Of a DNA stretch of 64,000 nucleotides, positions 8,776 to 16,841 are shown piece by piece. The stretch's first letter is position 1. The number at the start of each line of letters is the position of its first letter. Below the pieces are notes generated by a model. It was not told the origin of the DNA. It saw nothing but the letters and a program-made list of their open reading frames with translations, and made no database searches. The position numbers and the translations under genes are program-made. Source of the stretch: an uncultured Verrucomicrobiota bacterium (GTDB lineage: Bacteria > Verrucomicrobiota > Verrucomicrobiia > Verrucomicrobiales > Verrucomicrobiaceae); the NCBI GenBank assembly GCA_903838675.1, contig CAILZI010000056.1:1-64000 (forward strand), in the 5' to 3' direction.

Positions 8776-9278
8776 GACGGTTTCAGTTCATCGTAAAGGG
8801 GGCGCAGTTCGCTGCGCAGCTTCTCCAGGGCGTAGCGGTAGCGGCTGGCGGCGGTGTTCAGCGGGATGCCCTGCACCTCGGCGATTTCTTCAAAGGTCAG
8901 CCCGTCCCACAGCTTCAGCTGCGCCACGCTGCGCTGCTCCAGCGGCAGAAGGGCGAGCGCGCCGGTAATGCGTTGTGCGAGCTCCTCCTGGTCCGGATCC
9001 TCGTGGGTGGCAAAGATCTCCACCGGTGCGGCTTCCTCGGCATCCCGCCGCACGCGGTGCCGCCGCAGCCAGTCGATGGAGAGGTGATGCGCCAGCCGCA
9101 GCAGCCAGGCGCGCATGCTGGCAATGCCAGCAGGGATAGTCTGACGTGCCAGCTTGATGAAAAGCTCCTGCAGCAGGTCCTTGGCGTCCGCCTCGTTGCC
9201 GGTGAAACTGGTGAAATAATGAAACAGGCCCGCCGCATGGGCATCGTAGAGTTCGGGCAGTGTCGGGGCGGCTGGCAT
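8772..9278 (-). CDS. ECF-type RNA polymerase sigma factor
   Basis: Alternative sigma factor of the sigma-70 family (168 residues). Region 2 is seen at about 8-80 (LPELYDAHAAGLFHYF, DAKDLLQELFIKLAR, MRAWLLRLAHHLSIDWLRR) and region 4 at about 108-160 (LPLEQRSVAQLKLWDGLTFEEIAEVQGIPLNTAASRYRYALEKLR, a clear helix-turn-helix). Regions 1 and 3 are lacking, as in ECF factors. It is coupled by a 4-nt overlap to a small membrane protein, and a membrane-anchored hypothetical follows. The triad looks like a signal-responsive regulatory unit; the signal and regulon are unknown. Confidence 0.9.
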   Translation of the reverse strand: MPAAPTLPELYDAHAAGLFHYFTSFTGNEADAKDLLQELFIKLARQTIPAGIASMRAWLLRLAHHLSIDWLRRHRVRRDAEEAAPVEIFATHEDPDQEELAQRITGALALLPLEQRSVAQLKLWDGLTFEEIAEVQGIPLNTAASRYRYALEKLRSELRPLYDELKPS

Positions 9279-9426
9279 GTGGAGGAAGTTTCATGGACAG
9301 GACGCATGACGGCGAGATTTTTGTCTGTCCGATCTTTCAGGGCGGACTTTCTCCTCGGTCACGGCACAAAATTAGCCTTGTAATCCCTCCCGCTGGCAGC
9401 ATCCTCCTGCCCAACTTTTTTTACGC

Positions 9427-9783
9427 ATGTCACGTCCCCCAAATCGCGGCCCATCACGCAGTGGCCCAAATCGTGGTCCCTCACGCGGCGGCCCACGCCG
9501 CCCCAGCGGCCCACCTCGCTTCGTACCACCACCGCCACGTCCGCCGGAGCCTGTGGACACTGGCAAGCAGAAGGAAGAAGCCATCGAACTCGAAGGCACC
9601 ATCGCCGCAGTGCTCGCCGGCACCATGTTCCGCGTGAAGCTGCGCAATGGTCACGAAGTGCTCGCTCATATCTCCGGCAAGATGCGCAAGAAATTCATCC
9701 GTCTCGTCATCGGCGATGCGGTGAAGATCGAAATGTCCCCCTACGACATGGACAAGGCGCGCATCGTTTATCGCATCGGCTAA
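9427..9783 (+). CDS. infA: Translation initiation factor IF-1 with Pro/Arg-rich N-terminal extension
   Basis: The S1-like OB-fold core (about residues 48-118) matches IF-1: [65 protein letters not shown]-1 is normally about 72 residues; here 118 are predicted because a Gly/Pro/Arg/Ser-rich extension ([20 protein letters not shown]) precedes the core. No ATG lies between 9427 and the core. A GTG at 9553 with GGAG just upstream (only 3-base spacing) is an alternative start that would give a normal-length protein. If the long form is made, the basic low-complexity tail could bind RNA (inference). Confidence 0.85.
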   Translation: MSRPPNRGPSRSGPNRGPSRGGPRRPSGPPRFVPPPPRPPEPVDTGKQKEEAIELEGTIAAVLAGTMFRVKLRNGHEVLAHISGKMRKKFIRLVIGDAVKIEMSPYDMDKARIVYRIG

Positions 9784-9805
9784 GCTTTCGCCGCGCCCCG
9801 CGATC

Positions 9806-10357
9806 ATGGCTGGAGACATAGTTTATTTCGACCTCGAAACACGTCGCACGGCGAACGATGTCGGCGGCTGGGGCAACAAGCACAAGATGGGCATCTCCGT
9901 GGCCTGCACCTTCAGCACCGGGCTGAACGAGTACAGCATCTACACGCAGGAAGAGACCCCGCTGCTCATCCGCCAGCTCAAAGAAGCGGATCTCGTCGTC
10001 GGGTTCAATCACATCGGATTCGACTACGAAGTGCTCAAAGGGCATGATCTGCTCTTTGATCCGACCGATCTGCCGCACAGCCTTGATCTCCTTATCGATC
10101 TCGAAAAGGTTCTCGGCCACCGCATCAAGCTGGACGCCGTGGCCGCAGCCACGCTCGGCATGGGCAAGACCGCCGATGGTCTCGACGCGCTGAAGTGGTG
10201 GCAGCAGGGGGAAGTGGCCAAGATCGCCGAATACTGCTGCTACGACGTGAAGGTGACCAAGTGCGTGCACGAGTACGGTATGGAGCATGGCCATGTGAAA
10301 TACCATGACCGCAATGGCCGCGAGCAGATCGCCAAGGTGGACTGGAAGAAGCTATGA
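9806..10357 (+). CDS. DEDDy-type 3'-5' exonuclease domain protein (RNase H fold)
   Basis: A 183-residue protein with the metal-binding residues of DEDDy exonucleases: D9 and E11 in YFDLETRR, D73 in GFNHIGFDYEVL, and Y143/D147 in AEYCCYDVKVT. This order and spacing fit the RNase T/DNA-polymerase proofreading superfamily, most like stand-alone YprB-type ribonuclease-H-like domains. No polymerase or helicase domain is fused. Its stop overlaps the next ATG by four bases, so it is translationally coupled to a membrane protein. Substrate (RNA or DNA) cannot be told from sequence. Confidence 0.75.
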   Translation: MAGDIVYFDLETRRTANDVGGWGNKHKMGISVACTFSTGLNEYSIYTQEETPLLIRQLKEADLVVGFNHIGFDYEVLKGHDLLFDPTDLPHSLDLLIDLEKVLGHRIKLDAVAAATLGMGKTADGLDALKWWQQGEVAKIAEYCCYDVKVTKCVHEYGMEHGHVKYHDRNGREQIAKVDWKKL

Positions 10358-10794
10358 CGCCGCTGCTCCGCCTGCTCCTGCGCGCTGGCTGGGCACCGCT
10401 GGCGGTTCTGATCTTTCATCAGAAGATCATGCACACATCTTACCGGCAGCAGCTTGATTTCGTGATGCATTACAGCGGCGGAGTCGCCATCTCGTACTTC
10501 CTCTGGCACGCGCTCGACTGCTTTGCGCATTGGTTTGGCCAGCTCACGGTCTTCGCACGCTACCTCTTCACCTTTGCCCTGGCCTGCACCGTGGGATTGT
10601 TTTGGGAGTTCGCGGAATTTTTCTCAGATGTCCAGTTCGGCACCCACATCCAGTACAGCGTCCACGAAACCATGCGCGACCTCATCGCCGATGCGACGGG
10701 TGCAGCCACCATGCTGACGCTTACGTGGATTGTGCGCTGCTTCACCGCGAAGCCTGCTGCCATGGCGGGTCAGCCGCCCGCGAGCCAGGTCTGA
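10354..10794 (+). CDS. Polytopic membrane protein, distant DUF2238/YjdF-like
   Basis: A 146-residue protein with about four hydrophobic segments. The pattern FVMHYSGGVAISYFLWH near residue 36, then GLFWEFAEFFSD and HETMRDLIADATGAATML, resembles the YjdF/DUF2238 layout, in which a conserved His-Gly segment, WE.xE and D...DL.xxxxGA recur. I regard this as a weak family match. It is coupled to the upstream exonuclease gene by an ATGA overlap. Its 3' end overlaps a small convergent gene by 25 bases. Confidence 0.6.
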   Translation: MTPLLRLLLRAGWAPLAVLIFHQKIMHTSYRQQLDFVMHYSGGVAISYFLWHALDCFAHWFGQLTVFARYLFTFALACTVGLFWEFAEFFSDVQFGTHIQYSVHETMRDLIADATGAATMLTLTWIVRCFTAKPAAMAGQPPASQV

Positions 10795-11006
10795 AACGCA
10801 GCCTCCGCGCGCTGCAGCATCTCAGCCTGATTGCGCCGCAGATCGCTGAACTGATTCCATGCCGTCAGATCCTGCTTGGACCCTGTGCCTTCGATTTCCG
10901 CGATGAATTCCGTGACCAGATCCAGCTTGTCGCTGTGCTGCTCACGCAGGTAGGTCTTGCAGGCCACGCCCGTCTCATGCAGTCGATTTTTGGTTCCCAG
11001 TGCCAT
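10770..11006 (-). CDS. Small hypothetical protein
   Basis: A 78-residue reading frame beginning MALGTKNRLHETGVACKTYL. It is hydrophilic and predicted mostly helical (DKLDLVTEFIAEIEGTG, FSDLRRNQAEMLQRAEAAFQTWL), and its composition looks like a real soluble protein. The frame stays open further upstream, but that part is Arg/Pro/Cys-rich antisense of the neighbouring DUF1501 gene, so the ATG at 11006 is preferred. It overlaps the 3' end of the convergent membrane-protein gene by 25 bases. No Shine-Dalgarno is obvious. No function can be assigned. Confidence 0.5.
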   Translation of the reverse strand: MALGTKNRLHETGVACKTYLREQHSDKLDLVTEFIAEIEGTGSKQDLTAWNQFSDLRRNQAEMLQRAEAAFQTWLAGG

Positions 11007-11116
11007 GGGGTATTCATAAAGAAGCCTTGGTGCTGTGCAACAAGGACTCCCCCTGTTCCGCAGGAACAGGGCCACTTGGAGCAATCTCAGCCTCCGTCCG
11101 CACGTTTCACTCGTGC

Positions 11117-12535
11117 ATGACCACGCCCACCTACATCGACGTCTCCCGCCGCCAGTTCTTCCGGCAGTCCGGGCTTGGACTCGTCTCGATGGCGCTGGGT
11201 TCGATGCTTGCACGCGATCTGCCGGCCGCCGCCGCGCTGGCGGGTCCACGGCCGCACTTCGCGCCGAAGGCGAAACACATCATCTACCTGCACATGATCG
11301 GCGCGCCCTCGCAGCTCGATCTGTTCGACTACAAGCCGCTGCTGCAGAAGATGGACGGCCAGGACTGCCCGGCGGAGCTCACCAAGGGCAAGCGCTTTGC
11401 CTTCATTGGCGGGGAGATGAAACTGGCGGGCACGGAGTTCAAATTTCAGCGGCATGGCCAGAGCGGCCTGGAGCTGAGCGAGCTGCTGCCGCACCTCGGC
11501 ACCGTGGCGGATGACATCTGCGTGGTGAAGTCCCTGCACACGAATGAGATCAATCACGCCCCGGCGCAGATGTTTCTGCACACCGGCTTTGGGCAGGGCG
11601 GGCGGCCCAGCCTAGGTGCCTGGGTGACCTATGGCCTCGGCACCGAGAACCGCGATCTGCCCGCCTACGTGGTGCTTCAGTCCGGGCCGCCCGGGGGCGC
11701 GGGCTCCACGCTCTGGAGCACCGGTTTCCTGCCCAGCCTCTATCAGGGCATTCAGTTTCGCGGCAGCGGCGAGCCCGTGCTCTTCCTCGGTAATCCGCCC
11801 GGCCACAGCACCCAGGACCGCCGCCATGTGCTGGATGCCGTGAAGGCGCTCAACGAGCAGCAGCTCGGCATCGTGGGAGATCCGGAGATCGCCACGCGCA
11901 TCAGCCAGTACGAAATGGCCTACCGCATGCAGACCAGTGTGCCGGAGCTCATGGACATCACCCGCGAGAACAAGACCACGCTGGACATGTACGGCGCGCA
12001 GCCCGGCAGGGCCTCCTTTGCCAACAACTGCCTGCTCGCCCGCCGCCTGATCGAGCGCGGCGTGCGCATGGTGCAGCTCTTTGATTCCGACTGGGACCAC
12101 CATGGCGGCCTCAAGCGCGCCCTCACCGCCAAAGCCAAGGACGTGGACCAGCCCATGGCCGCGCTGGTGCGCGACCTCAAGCAACGCGGCCTGCTCGATG
12201 AAACCCTGGTGATCTGGGGCGGCGAATTTGGCCGCACTCCGCTGCGCCAGGGTGCCAATCAGGACGGCACCAAGACCTCCCCAGGACGTGACCACCACAA
12301 AGACGCCTACACCATGTGGATGGCTGGCGGCGGCACCAAGCCCGGCACCGTTTATGGCAAGACCGACGACTTCGGCTTCAACATTGCGGAAAACCCCGTC
12401 CACACCCACGACCTCAACGCCACGGTATTAAACCTCCTCGGCCTCGACCACGAACGCCTCACCTTCCGCTACCAAGGCCGCGATTTCCGCCTGACGGACG
12501 TGCATGGGGAGCTGGTGCCAGGGATTTTGGGGTGA
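11117..12535 (+). CDS. DUF1501 domain protein with Tat signal
   Basis: A 472-residue member of the DUF1501 family (alkaline-phosphatase/sulfatase-like fold), very common in Planctomycetes and Verrucomicrobia. Choosing the ATG at 11117 puts a twin-arginine motif (SRRQFFRQSG, residues 10-19) at the N-terminus; the longer open frame from 11000 lacks this. Family motifs include IIYLHMIGAPSQLDLFDYKP, WDHHGGLKRAL, GGEFGRTPLRQG and GRDHHKDAYTMWMAGGG, which contain His/Asp residues expected at a metal site. DUF1501 genes usually follow a DUF1549/DUF1553 cytochrome partner; none is adjacent here, so this one is an orphan. The biochemical role is not established. Confidence 0.88.
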   Translation: MTTPTYIDVSRRQFFRQSGLGLVSMALGSMLARDLPAAAALAGPRPHFAPKAKHIIYLHMIGAPSQLDLFDYKPLLQKMDGQDCPAELTKGKRFAFIGGEMKLAGTEFKFQRHGQSGLELSELLPHLGTVADDICVVKSLHTNEINHAPAQMFLHTGFGQGGRPSLGAWVTYGLGTENRDLPAYVVLQSGPPGGAGSTLWSTGFLPSLYQGIQFRGSGEPVLFLGNPPGHSTQDRRHVLDAVKALNEQQLGIVGDPEIATRISQYEMAYRMQTSVPELMDITRENKTTLDMYGAQPGRASFANNCLLARRLIERGVRMVQLFDSDWDHHGGLKRALTAKAKDVDQPMAALVRDLKQRGLLDETLVIWGGEFGRTPLRQGANQDGTKTSPGRDHHKDAYTMWMAGGGTKPGTVYGKTDDFGFNIAENPVHTHDLNATVLNLLGLDHERLTFRYQGRDFRLTDVHGELVPGILG

Positions 12536-12591
12536 GGCCAGGGCACTTATCCTAGGCCAGCATCACCACGGCTGGGCTCGGCTTCTCCCCG

Positions 12592-12768
12592 TCAGCCCAG
12601 AGGCTTGGGCACCATGGCGATCACCATCAGCACTTTGGAGATCTTCATGCCCAGCCGGATGGCAATGGTTTCGGGCGATTTCCCTCGGGCGAAAAGACTC
12701 TGTATCTCCTTTTCTTTGGGGGTCAGGCTGTCCTTCTCTTTCGGGGTCGTGTTGGATTTGTTAGTCAT
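12592..12768 (-). CDS. 58-residue LuxR-type helix-turn-helix protein
   Basis: From the ATG at 12768 the product is 58 residues. After a short basic leader (MTNKSNTTPKEKDS) comes LTPKEKEIQSLFARGKSPET and IAIRLGMKISKVLMVIAMV, which follows the GerE/LuxR DNA-binding pattern (LTPRE.EVL.LLA.G.S..EIA..L..S...V). Only the HTH remains: there is no receiver or autoinducer domain, and the last recognition-helix positions diverge (KVLMVIAM instead of TVKxHxxxI). It could be a minimal regulator or the remnant of a longer one. The frame remains open upstream to 12882, but that part is unconvincing. It is encoded convergently with the DUF1501 gene. Confidence 0.6.
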   Translation of the reverse strand: MTNKSNTTPKEKDSLTPKEKEIQSLFARGKSPETIAIRLGMKISKVLMVIAMVPKPLG

Positions 12769-13006
12769 GCAGATGCTGACAGCGCCACCTCCGCACGTGT
12801 TCATTGCTCGTCTTTCACGCTTTGTGCAATCCTCCGCGCGGGTTGCTCGCCCGCCTAGCCTCCCCCCACAGCCGGGCATCAACCGGACTTTGTTTCACTA
12901 AAGAATAATAACAGGTGGCACGAACTGCTGGCGTGGGTTCTGCGAGGGGGTATCGTAATGTCCTGCTTTTTTCGGCAGGGCCCTTTTTACCCCCTTTTAT
13001 CTTCTC

Positions 13007-14860
13007 ATGTGCGGAATCGTTGGATACATCGGCAATCGTCAGGCCAGCTCGATCCTTTTGGACGGGCTGCGTCGTCTGGAATATCGCGGCTATGACTCGG
13101 CTGGCATGGCTCTCAATGGCGGTGGCGAAAACCTCCGGATCGTTAAACGGGCGGGCCGGATCGACAACCTGCGCCAAGCTGTCACAGAGGCAAATCTGCT
13201 GGGCACCATGGGCATCTCCCACACTCGCTGGGCGACCCACGGCCCGGCCACGGACGTGAATGCCCACCCGCACCCGGACCAGTCCGGCAAACTGGTGCTC
13301 GTCCACAACGGCGTCATCGAAAACTACCAGACGCTGCGCGATCAACTCATCGCCAAAGGCCACACCTTCCTCTCCCAAACGGACACGGAGGTGCTCTCCC
13401 ACCTGGTGGGCACCTACTTTGATGAATCGAAGGAGCCCGATGGCACGCTGCGGCTGGTGAACGCCCTGAAAGCCGCCCTGGCCCGCGTGAAGGGCACCTA
13501 TGGAATCGCCGTCATGCATGGGGACCTCCCCGGCGTCATCGTCGGTGCACGCCTGGGCAGCCCGCTGATCGTTGGTCTTGGCAAGCATGAGCATTTCCTT
13601 GCCAGCGACGTCTCCGCAGTCGTGGCCCACACCCGGGACGTGGTATATCTGAACGATTACGACATCGTCACCATCACCAAAGACAGCTATGACGTGCAGT
13701 CCCACCAAGGCGTGCCCGCCGAGGTGAAGGTCAGCCGCGTGGAGTTCAATGCCGATGACGCAGAGAAGGGCGAGTTCCCGCATTTCATGCTCAAGGAAAT
13801 CTACGAGCAGCCGAATTCCCTGCGCAATGCGATGCGCGGCCGTCTTTCCCGCGATGAATGCACCGCCATCATGGGCGGGCTGAACATGAGCCCGAAGGAG
13901 CTGGTGCAGATCGACCGCATCATCCTCGCCGGCTGCGGCACGGCCTACCACGCCGCCATGGTGGGCGAGTACTTGATCGAATCCCTCGCCCGAGTGCCGA
14001 CGGAAGTCGAGATCGCCAGTGAGTTCCGCTACCGCAACGTGCCGACAAATAGGAACACGCTGCAGTTCGTCATGAGCCAGAGCGGCGAGACTATCGACAC
14101 ACTCGCGGCCATGCGGGAAGGGCAGCGCAAGGGCATCCGCTGCCTTGGCATCGTGAATACCGTGGGCAGCACCATCGCCCGCGAGAGCGACGGCGGCGTG
14201 TACATTCATGCCGGGCCGGAGATCGGCGTGGCGGCCACAAAGACCTTCACCTCCCAGGTCACCATCCTCACCCTCCTGAGCCTTCTGCTCGGCCGCATCC
14301 ATCACCTTTCCAGCGTCGATGGCCTGGAGATGATCGACGAACTTGAAGCGCTGCCGGACAAGATCGCCCAGATCCTCAAGCAGGCAGACAAGATCAAGAC
14401 CATCGCCGAAAAGCACTGCAATGCCGAGGGCATGCTCTTCATGGGCCGCCAGATGAACTACCCCGTGGCGCTGGAAGGTGCGCTGAAGATGAAAGAAATC
14501 AGCTACATCTATGCCAGCGGTCACCCGAGCGCGGAGCTGAAGCACGGCGTCATCGCCCTGGTGAAGCCGGACATGCCCTCCGTCTTCATCGCCCCGGACG
14601 ACGCCGTCTTCGACAAGAACGTCAGCAACATCGAGGAAGTGCGAGCCCGCAAAGGCCCTGTGATCGCCGTGACCACTGAAGGGCGCACTGAGCTCGAGCG
14701 CATCACCGATGACGTGATCTACGTGCCGGACTGCCCGTCCTACCTGACGCCCATTTTGAACGTCGTTCCGCTGCAGCTCCTGTCCTACTACACCGCCGTC
14801 GCACGCGGATGTGATGTGGATAAACCAAGAAATCTGGCAAAAAGCGTTACGGTGGAGTAA
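13007..14860 (+). CDS. glmS: Glutamine--fructose-6-phosphate aminotransferase (isomerizing)
   Basis: Makes glucosamine-6-phosphate from fructose-6-phosphate and glutamine, the entry step to peptidoglycan and lipopolysaccharide amino sugars. The 617-residue protein begins MCGIVGYIG with the catalytic Cys2, has the glutaminase motifs LEYRGYDSAGMA and THTRWATHG-like ISHTRWATHGPATDVNAHPH, then two SIS domains (AGCGTAYHAAMVGEYLIESL; SQSGETIDTLAAM; MGRQMNYPVALEGALKMKEI; GHPSAELKHG) and the conserved C-terminus RNLAKSVTVE. Length is normal. No glmS ribozyme is recognisable upstream. It is a single gene in this window; the next frame begins 22 bases after it. Confidence 0.97.
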   Translation: MCGIVGYIGNRQASSILLDGLRRLEYRGYDSAGMALNGGGENLRIVKRAGRIDNLRQAVTEANLLGTMGISHTRWATHGPATDVNAHPHPDQSGKLVLVHNGVIENYQTLRDQLIAKGHTFLSQTDTEVLSHLVGTYFDESKEPDGTLRLVNALKAALARVKGTYGIAVMHGDLPGVIVGARLGSPLIVGLGKHEHFLASDVSAVVAHTRDVVYLNDYDIVTITKDSYDVQSHQGVPAEVKVSRVEFNADDAEKGEFPHFMLKEIYEQPNSLRNAMRGRLSRDECTAIMGGLNMSPKELVQIDRIILAGCGTAYHAAMVGEYLIESLARVPTEVEIASEFRYRNVPTNRNTLQFVMSQSGETIDTLAAMREGQRKGIRCLGIVNTVGSTIARESDGGVYIHAGPEIGVAATKTFTSQVTILTLLSLLLGRIHHLSSVDGLEMIDELEALPDKIAQILKQADKIKTIAEKHCNAEGMLFMGRQMNYPVALEGALKMKEISYIYASGHPSAELKHGVIALVKPDMPSVFIAPDDAVFDKNVSNIEEVRARKGPVIAVTTEGRTELERITDDVIYVPDCPSYLTPILNVVPLQLLSYYTAVARGCDVDKPRNLAKSVTVE

Positions 14861-14882
14861 AGTATGCCCTCTGCTCCCGATC

Positions 14883-15695
14883 ATGTCCGCTCTCCCGTCC
14901 CGTCCCAGCCGTACGATTTGCCTCGTAGCGCTGGGACTGTGCCTGGGTGGCGTGACTGTGGCGGCAGGTGATCAAGGCCCGGATGATGGTGTATCCACTG
15001 CCGTCCAAGGGGACCAGACTCCGGCGGATTTTCTCGACCAGATCGGCCAGCGAACGAAGGCACGCTGGCGTCTGCTGTTTCGTCCGCCACCACCTACACC
15101 ACCCACGGATCGCGGGCGTGCTGCCCTGCTTCTCGGCGGTCTGATGGCCGACAGCTTCCTCATCTGGCAGGCGGGGGATGCCCAGCAGTTCCGCAACAAC
15201 AATCAGGAAGTGCTCAGCTACTGCCGAATGCTGGGTCTGGGTGAAAAACTCCTGCCCCGCCTGATGGCGCAGGGCAAAATGGCCGAAAGCAGCGAGTGGA
15301 AAGAACTGCGCAGCGAGATCGTGGACAGCCACCAGGTGCTGATCCGCATGCTGCGGGAGCAGAAAGACGACGATCTTGCGGTGCTGATTGATCTGGGCCT
15401 CTGGCTGCGGCTGCTGGAGATCGTCTCCAGCGTGGTCGTGGAAAATGACACCGTGGAAGTGCGGCCTCTGTGCATTGGCTCACCGGTGATCCTCCAGGAA
15501 ATCCGTGATGACTTCAACCGTCTCGGTCTTCCCAAACATGAAGAGTCCATGATCAAGCACATCGGTGCCGCCATTGAAGAAATCAGCGCCCTCTGGCGCA
15601 CCACCATTCCCGGCCCGCCCACAGCGGAGCAGGTCACCAAAACCCACGAGAAACTCAAGGAGATCATGCAGGTGATGGTGGAAAAGCAGCCGTAA
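14883..15695 (+). CDS. Exported hypothetical protein
   Basis: Unrecognised 270-residue protein. The ATG at 14883 gives a signal peptide (RTICLVALGLCLGGVTVAAG). The frame is open further upstream but would then overlap glmS. The mature part is helical and soluble, starting with an acidic linker, then LLFRPPPPTPPTDRGRAALL, and a stretch containing GDAQQFRNNNQEVLSYCRML. Verrucomicrobial genomes carry many lineage-restricted exported proteins of this sort; no motif suggests an enzyme. The 22-base gap after glmS suggests possible read-through, but a functional link is not implied. Confidence 0.7.
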   Translation: MSALPSRPSRTICLVALGLCLGGVTVAAGDQGPDDGVSTAVQGDQTPADFLDQIGQRTKARWRLLFRPPPPTPPTDRGRAALLLGGLMADSFLIWQAGDAQQFRNNNQEVLSYCRMLGLGEKLLPRLMAQGKMAESSEWKELRSEIVDSHQVLIRMLREQKDDDLAVLIDLGLWLRLLEIVSSVVVENDTVEVRPLCIGSPVILQEIRDDFNRLGLPKHEESMIKHIGAAIEEISALWRTTIPGPPTAEQVTKTHEKLKEIMQVMVEKQP

Positions 15696-15770
15696 ACTGT
15701 CGCTCGTTTTCTGCGTGCATGAGAGTGACTCGAACATGATTTCGGGCTAAATCCCCGCACTCCTCTTGTC

Positions 15771-16820
15771 ATGCCCCCCCGCATCCTCATCATCGGCCAA
15801 GGACTCGCCGGCACTGCGCTGGCATGGCACTTGTGGGAACGCGGGGAGCCCTTTGTCATTGTGGATCGTGATGAAACCCTCACTTGTTCCAAAGTAGCGG
15901 CGGGTTTGATCACGCCGATCACGGGTATGAGGTTGACGGTTAGCTGGCGTTATACAATGTTTTACCGTCAAGCATTGGGCTTCTACCGCCGATGCGGCCA
16001 GCGCCTCGGGCAGCGCTGTATCTTTCCGCGCGGCTACGTACGCCTGCTCAAAAATGAAGCCGAAATCGCCAAATGGCACAAACGCCGAAGCGATCCCGAC
16101 ATGCAGCCCTTCCTGCACCCGCAGCCCCCGAAACTGGATGCGGAAGTCATCCACGATCCCGACAACGGCTTCCAGCAGCGCCATGCCGCCTGGCTGGACA
16201 CCCCCACCTACCTTCAAGCCAGCCGCAGTTTCTTCACGGCACTCGGAGCCTGGGTGCAGGCGGACGTGCAGCCCGCAGATGTGCGTGACGACGACGCTGG
16301 AGTGGAGTGGCAGGGCCAGCGGTTCTCCCACGTCATCTGGGCGCAAGGTTGGAGCGCAGAAAAGCACCCCCTTTTCAACTGGGTGCCGTTTCAGTCCGCA
16401 CGCGGCACCATCCTCACAGTTCAGGCCGATCTCCGGGGCGAGCAGCGCATCCTCAACCGGGGCTGCTGGCTCCTCCCCCGCCCAGATGGAACCCTGCGAG
16501 CCGGATCAACCTACGAATGGAGGTTTGACAATCCGCACACGCCTGCCTGGGAGCAGGTGCAACAGCTCGAAGCCAATCTGCGCAGCCTGCTGAAAGTACC
16601 CGCCACGATCACCGCGACCCAGACCGCCGTGCGTCCCATCATCAAAAACCAGCAGGCCCTCATGGGGAAGCACCCCGCGCATCCCCGCGTCGCCTTCCTC
16701 AACGGCCTTGGTTCCAAAGGCTCCCTCCGCAGCCCCTGGCTGGCCCGCCACCTCATCGAGCACTTGCTGGACGGTGCCGCGCTGGATCCAGAGTTGGATC
16801 TCCAAAGGAATCAGATTTGA
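15771..16820 (+). CDS. FAD-dependent amine oxidoreductase of the DadA/MnmC(o) family, possible MnmL
   Basis: A 349-residue flavoprotein. The N-terminal Rossmann motif is ILIIGQGLAGTALAWHLWERG (GxGxxG-type, residues about 5-25), followed by the substrate-domain beta sheet and the C-terminal FAD loop NGLGSKGSLRSPWLA, which resembles the GxGSRG...P motif of the MnmC oxidase domain more than that of ThiO. In organisms lacking fused MnmC, a separate oxidase (reported as MnmL/YurR) and the methyltransferase MnmM share the last steps of mnm5U34 tRNA modification. An MnmM-like gene lies 1.6 kb away (18424), separated only by selO. Assignment to tRNA modification is therefore an inference; a generic amino-acid oxidase remains possible. 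Confidence 0.75.
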   Translation: MPPRILIIGQGLAGTALAWHLWERGEPFVIVDRDETLTCSKVAAGLITPITGMRLTVSWRYTMFYRQALGFYRRCGQRLGQRCIFPRGYVRLLKNEAEIAKWHKRRSDPDMQPFLHPQPPKLDAEVIHDPDNGFQQRHAAWLDTPTYLQASRSFFTALGAWVQADVQPADVRDDDAGVEWQGQRFSHVIWAQGWSAEKHPLFNWVPFQSARGTILTVQADLRGEQRILNRGCWLLPRPDGTLRAGSTYEWRFDNPHTPAWEQVQQLEANLRSLLKVPATITATQTAVRPIIKNQQALMGKHPAHPRVAFLNGLGSKGSLRSPWLARHLIEHLLDGAALDPELDLQRNQI

Positions 16821-16841
16821 GCGGCAGCTGTGAGCCCCACC

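Noticed and set aside
12883..13006. A glmS ribozyme upstream of glmS
   Set aside because: I could not find the conserved core of the ribozyme in the leader, and its distribution is mostly in Firmicutes.
12815..14884. A 689-residue open frame on the minus strand opposite glmS
   Set aside because: Composition is His/Ala/Asp-rich without domain motifs; it is the antisense of the conserved glmS frame in GC-rich DNA.
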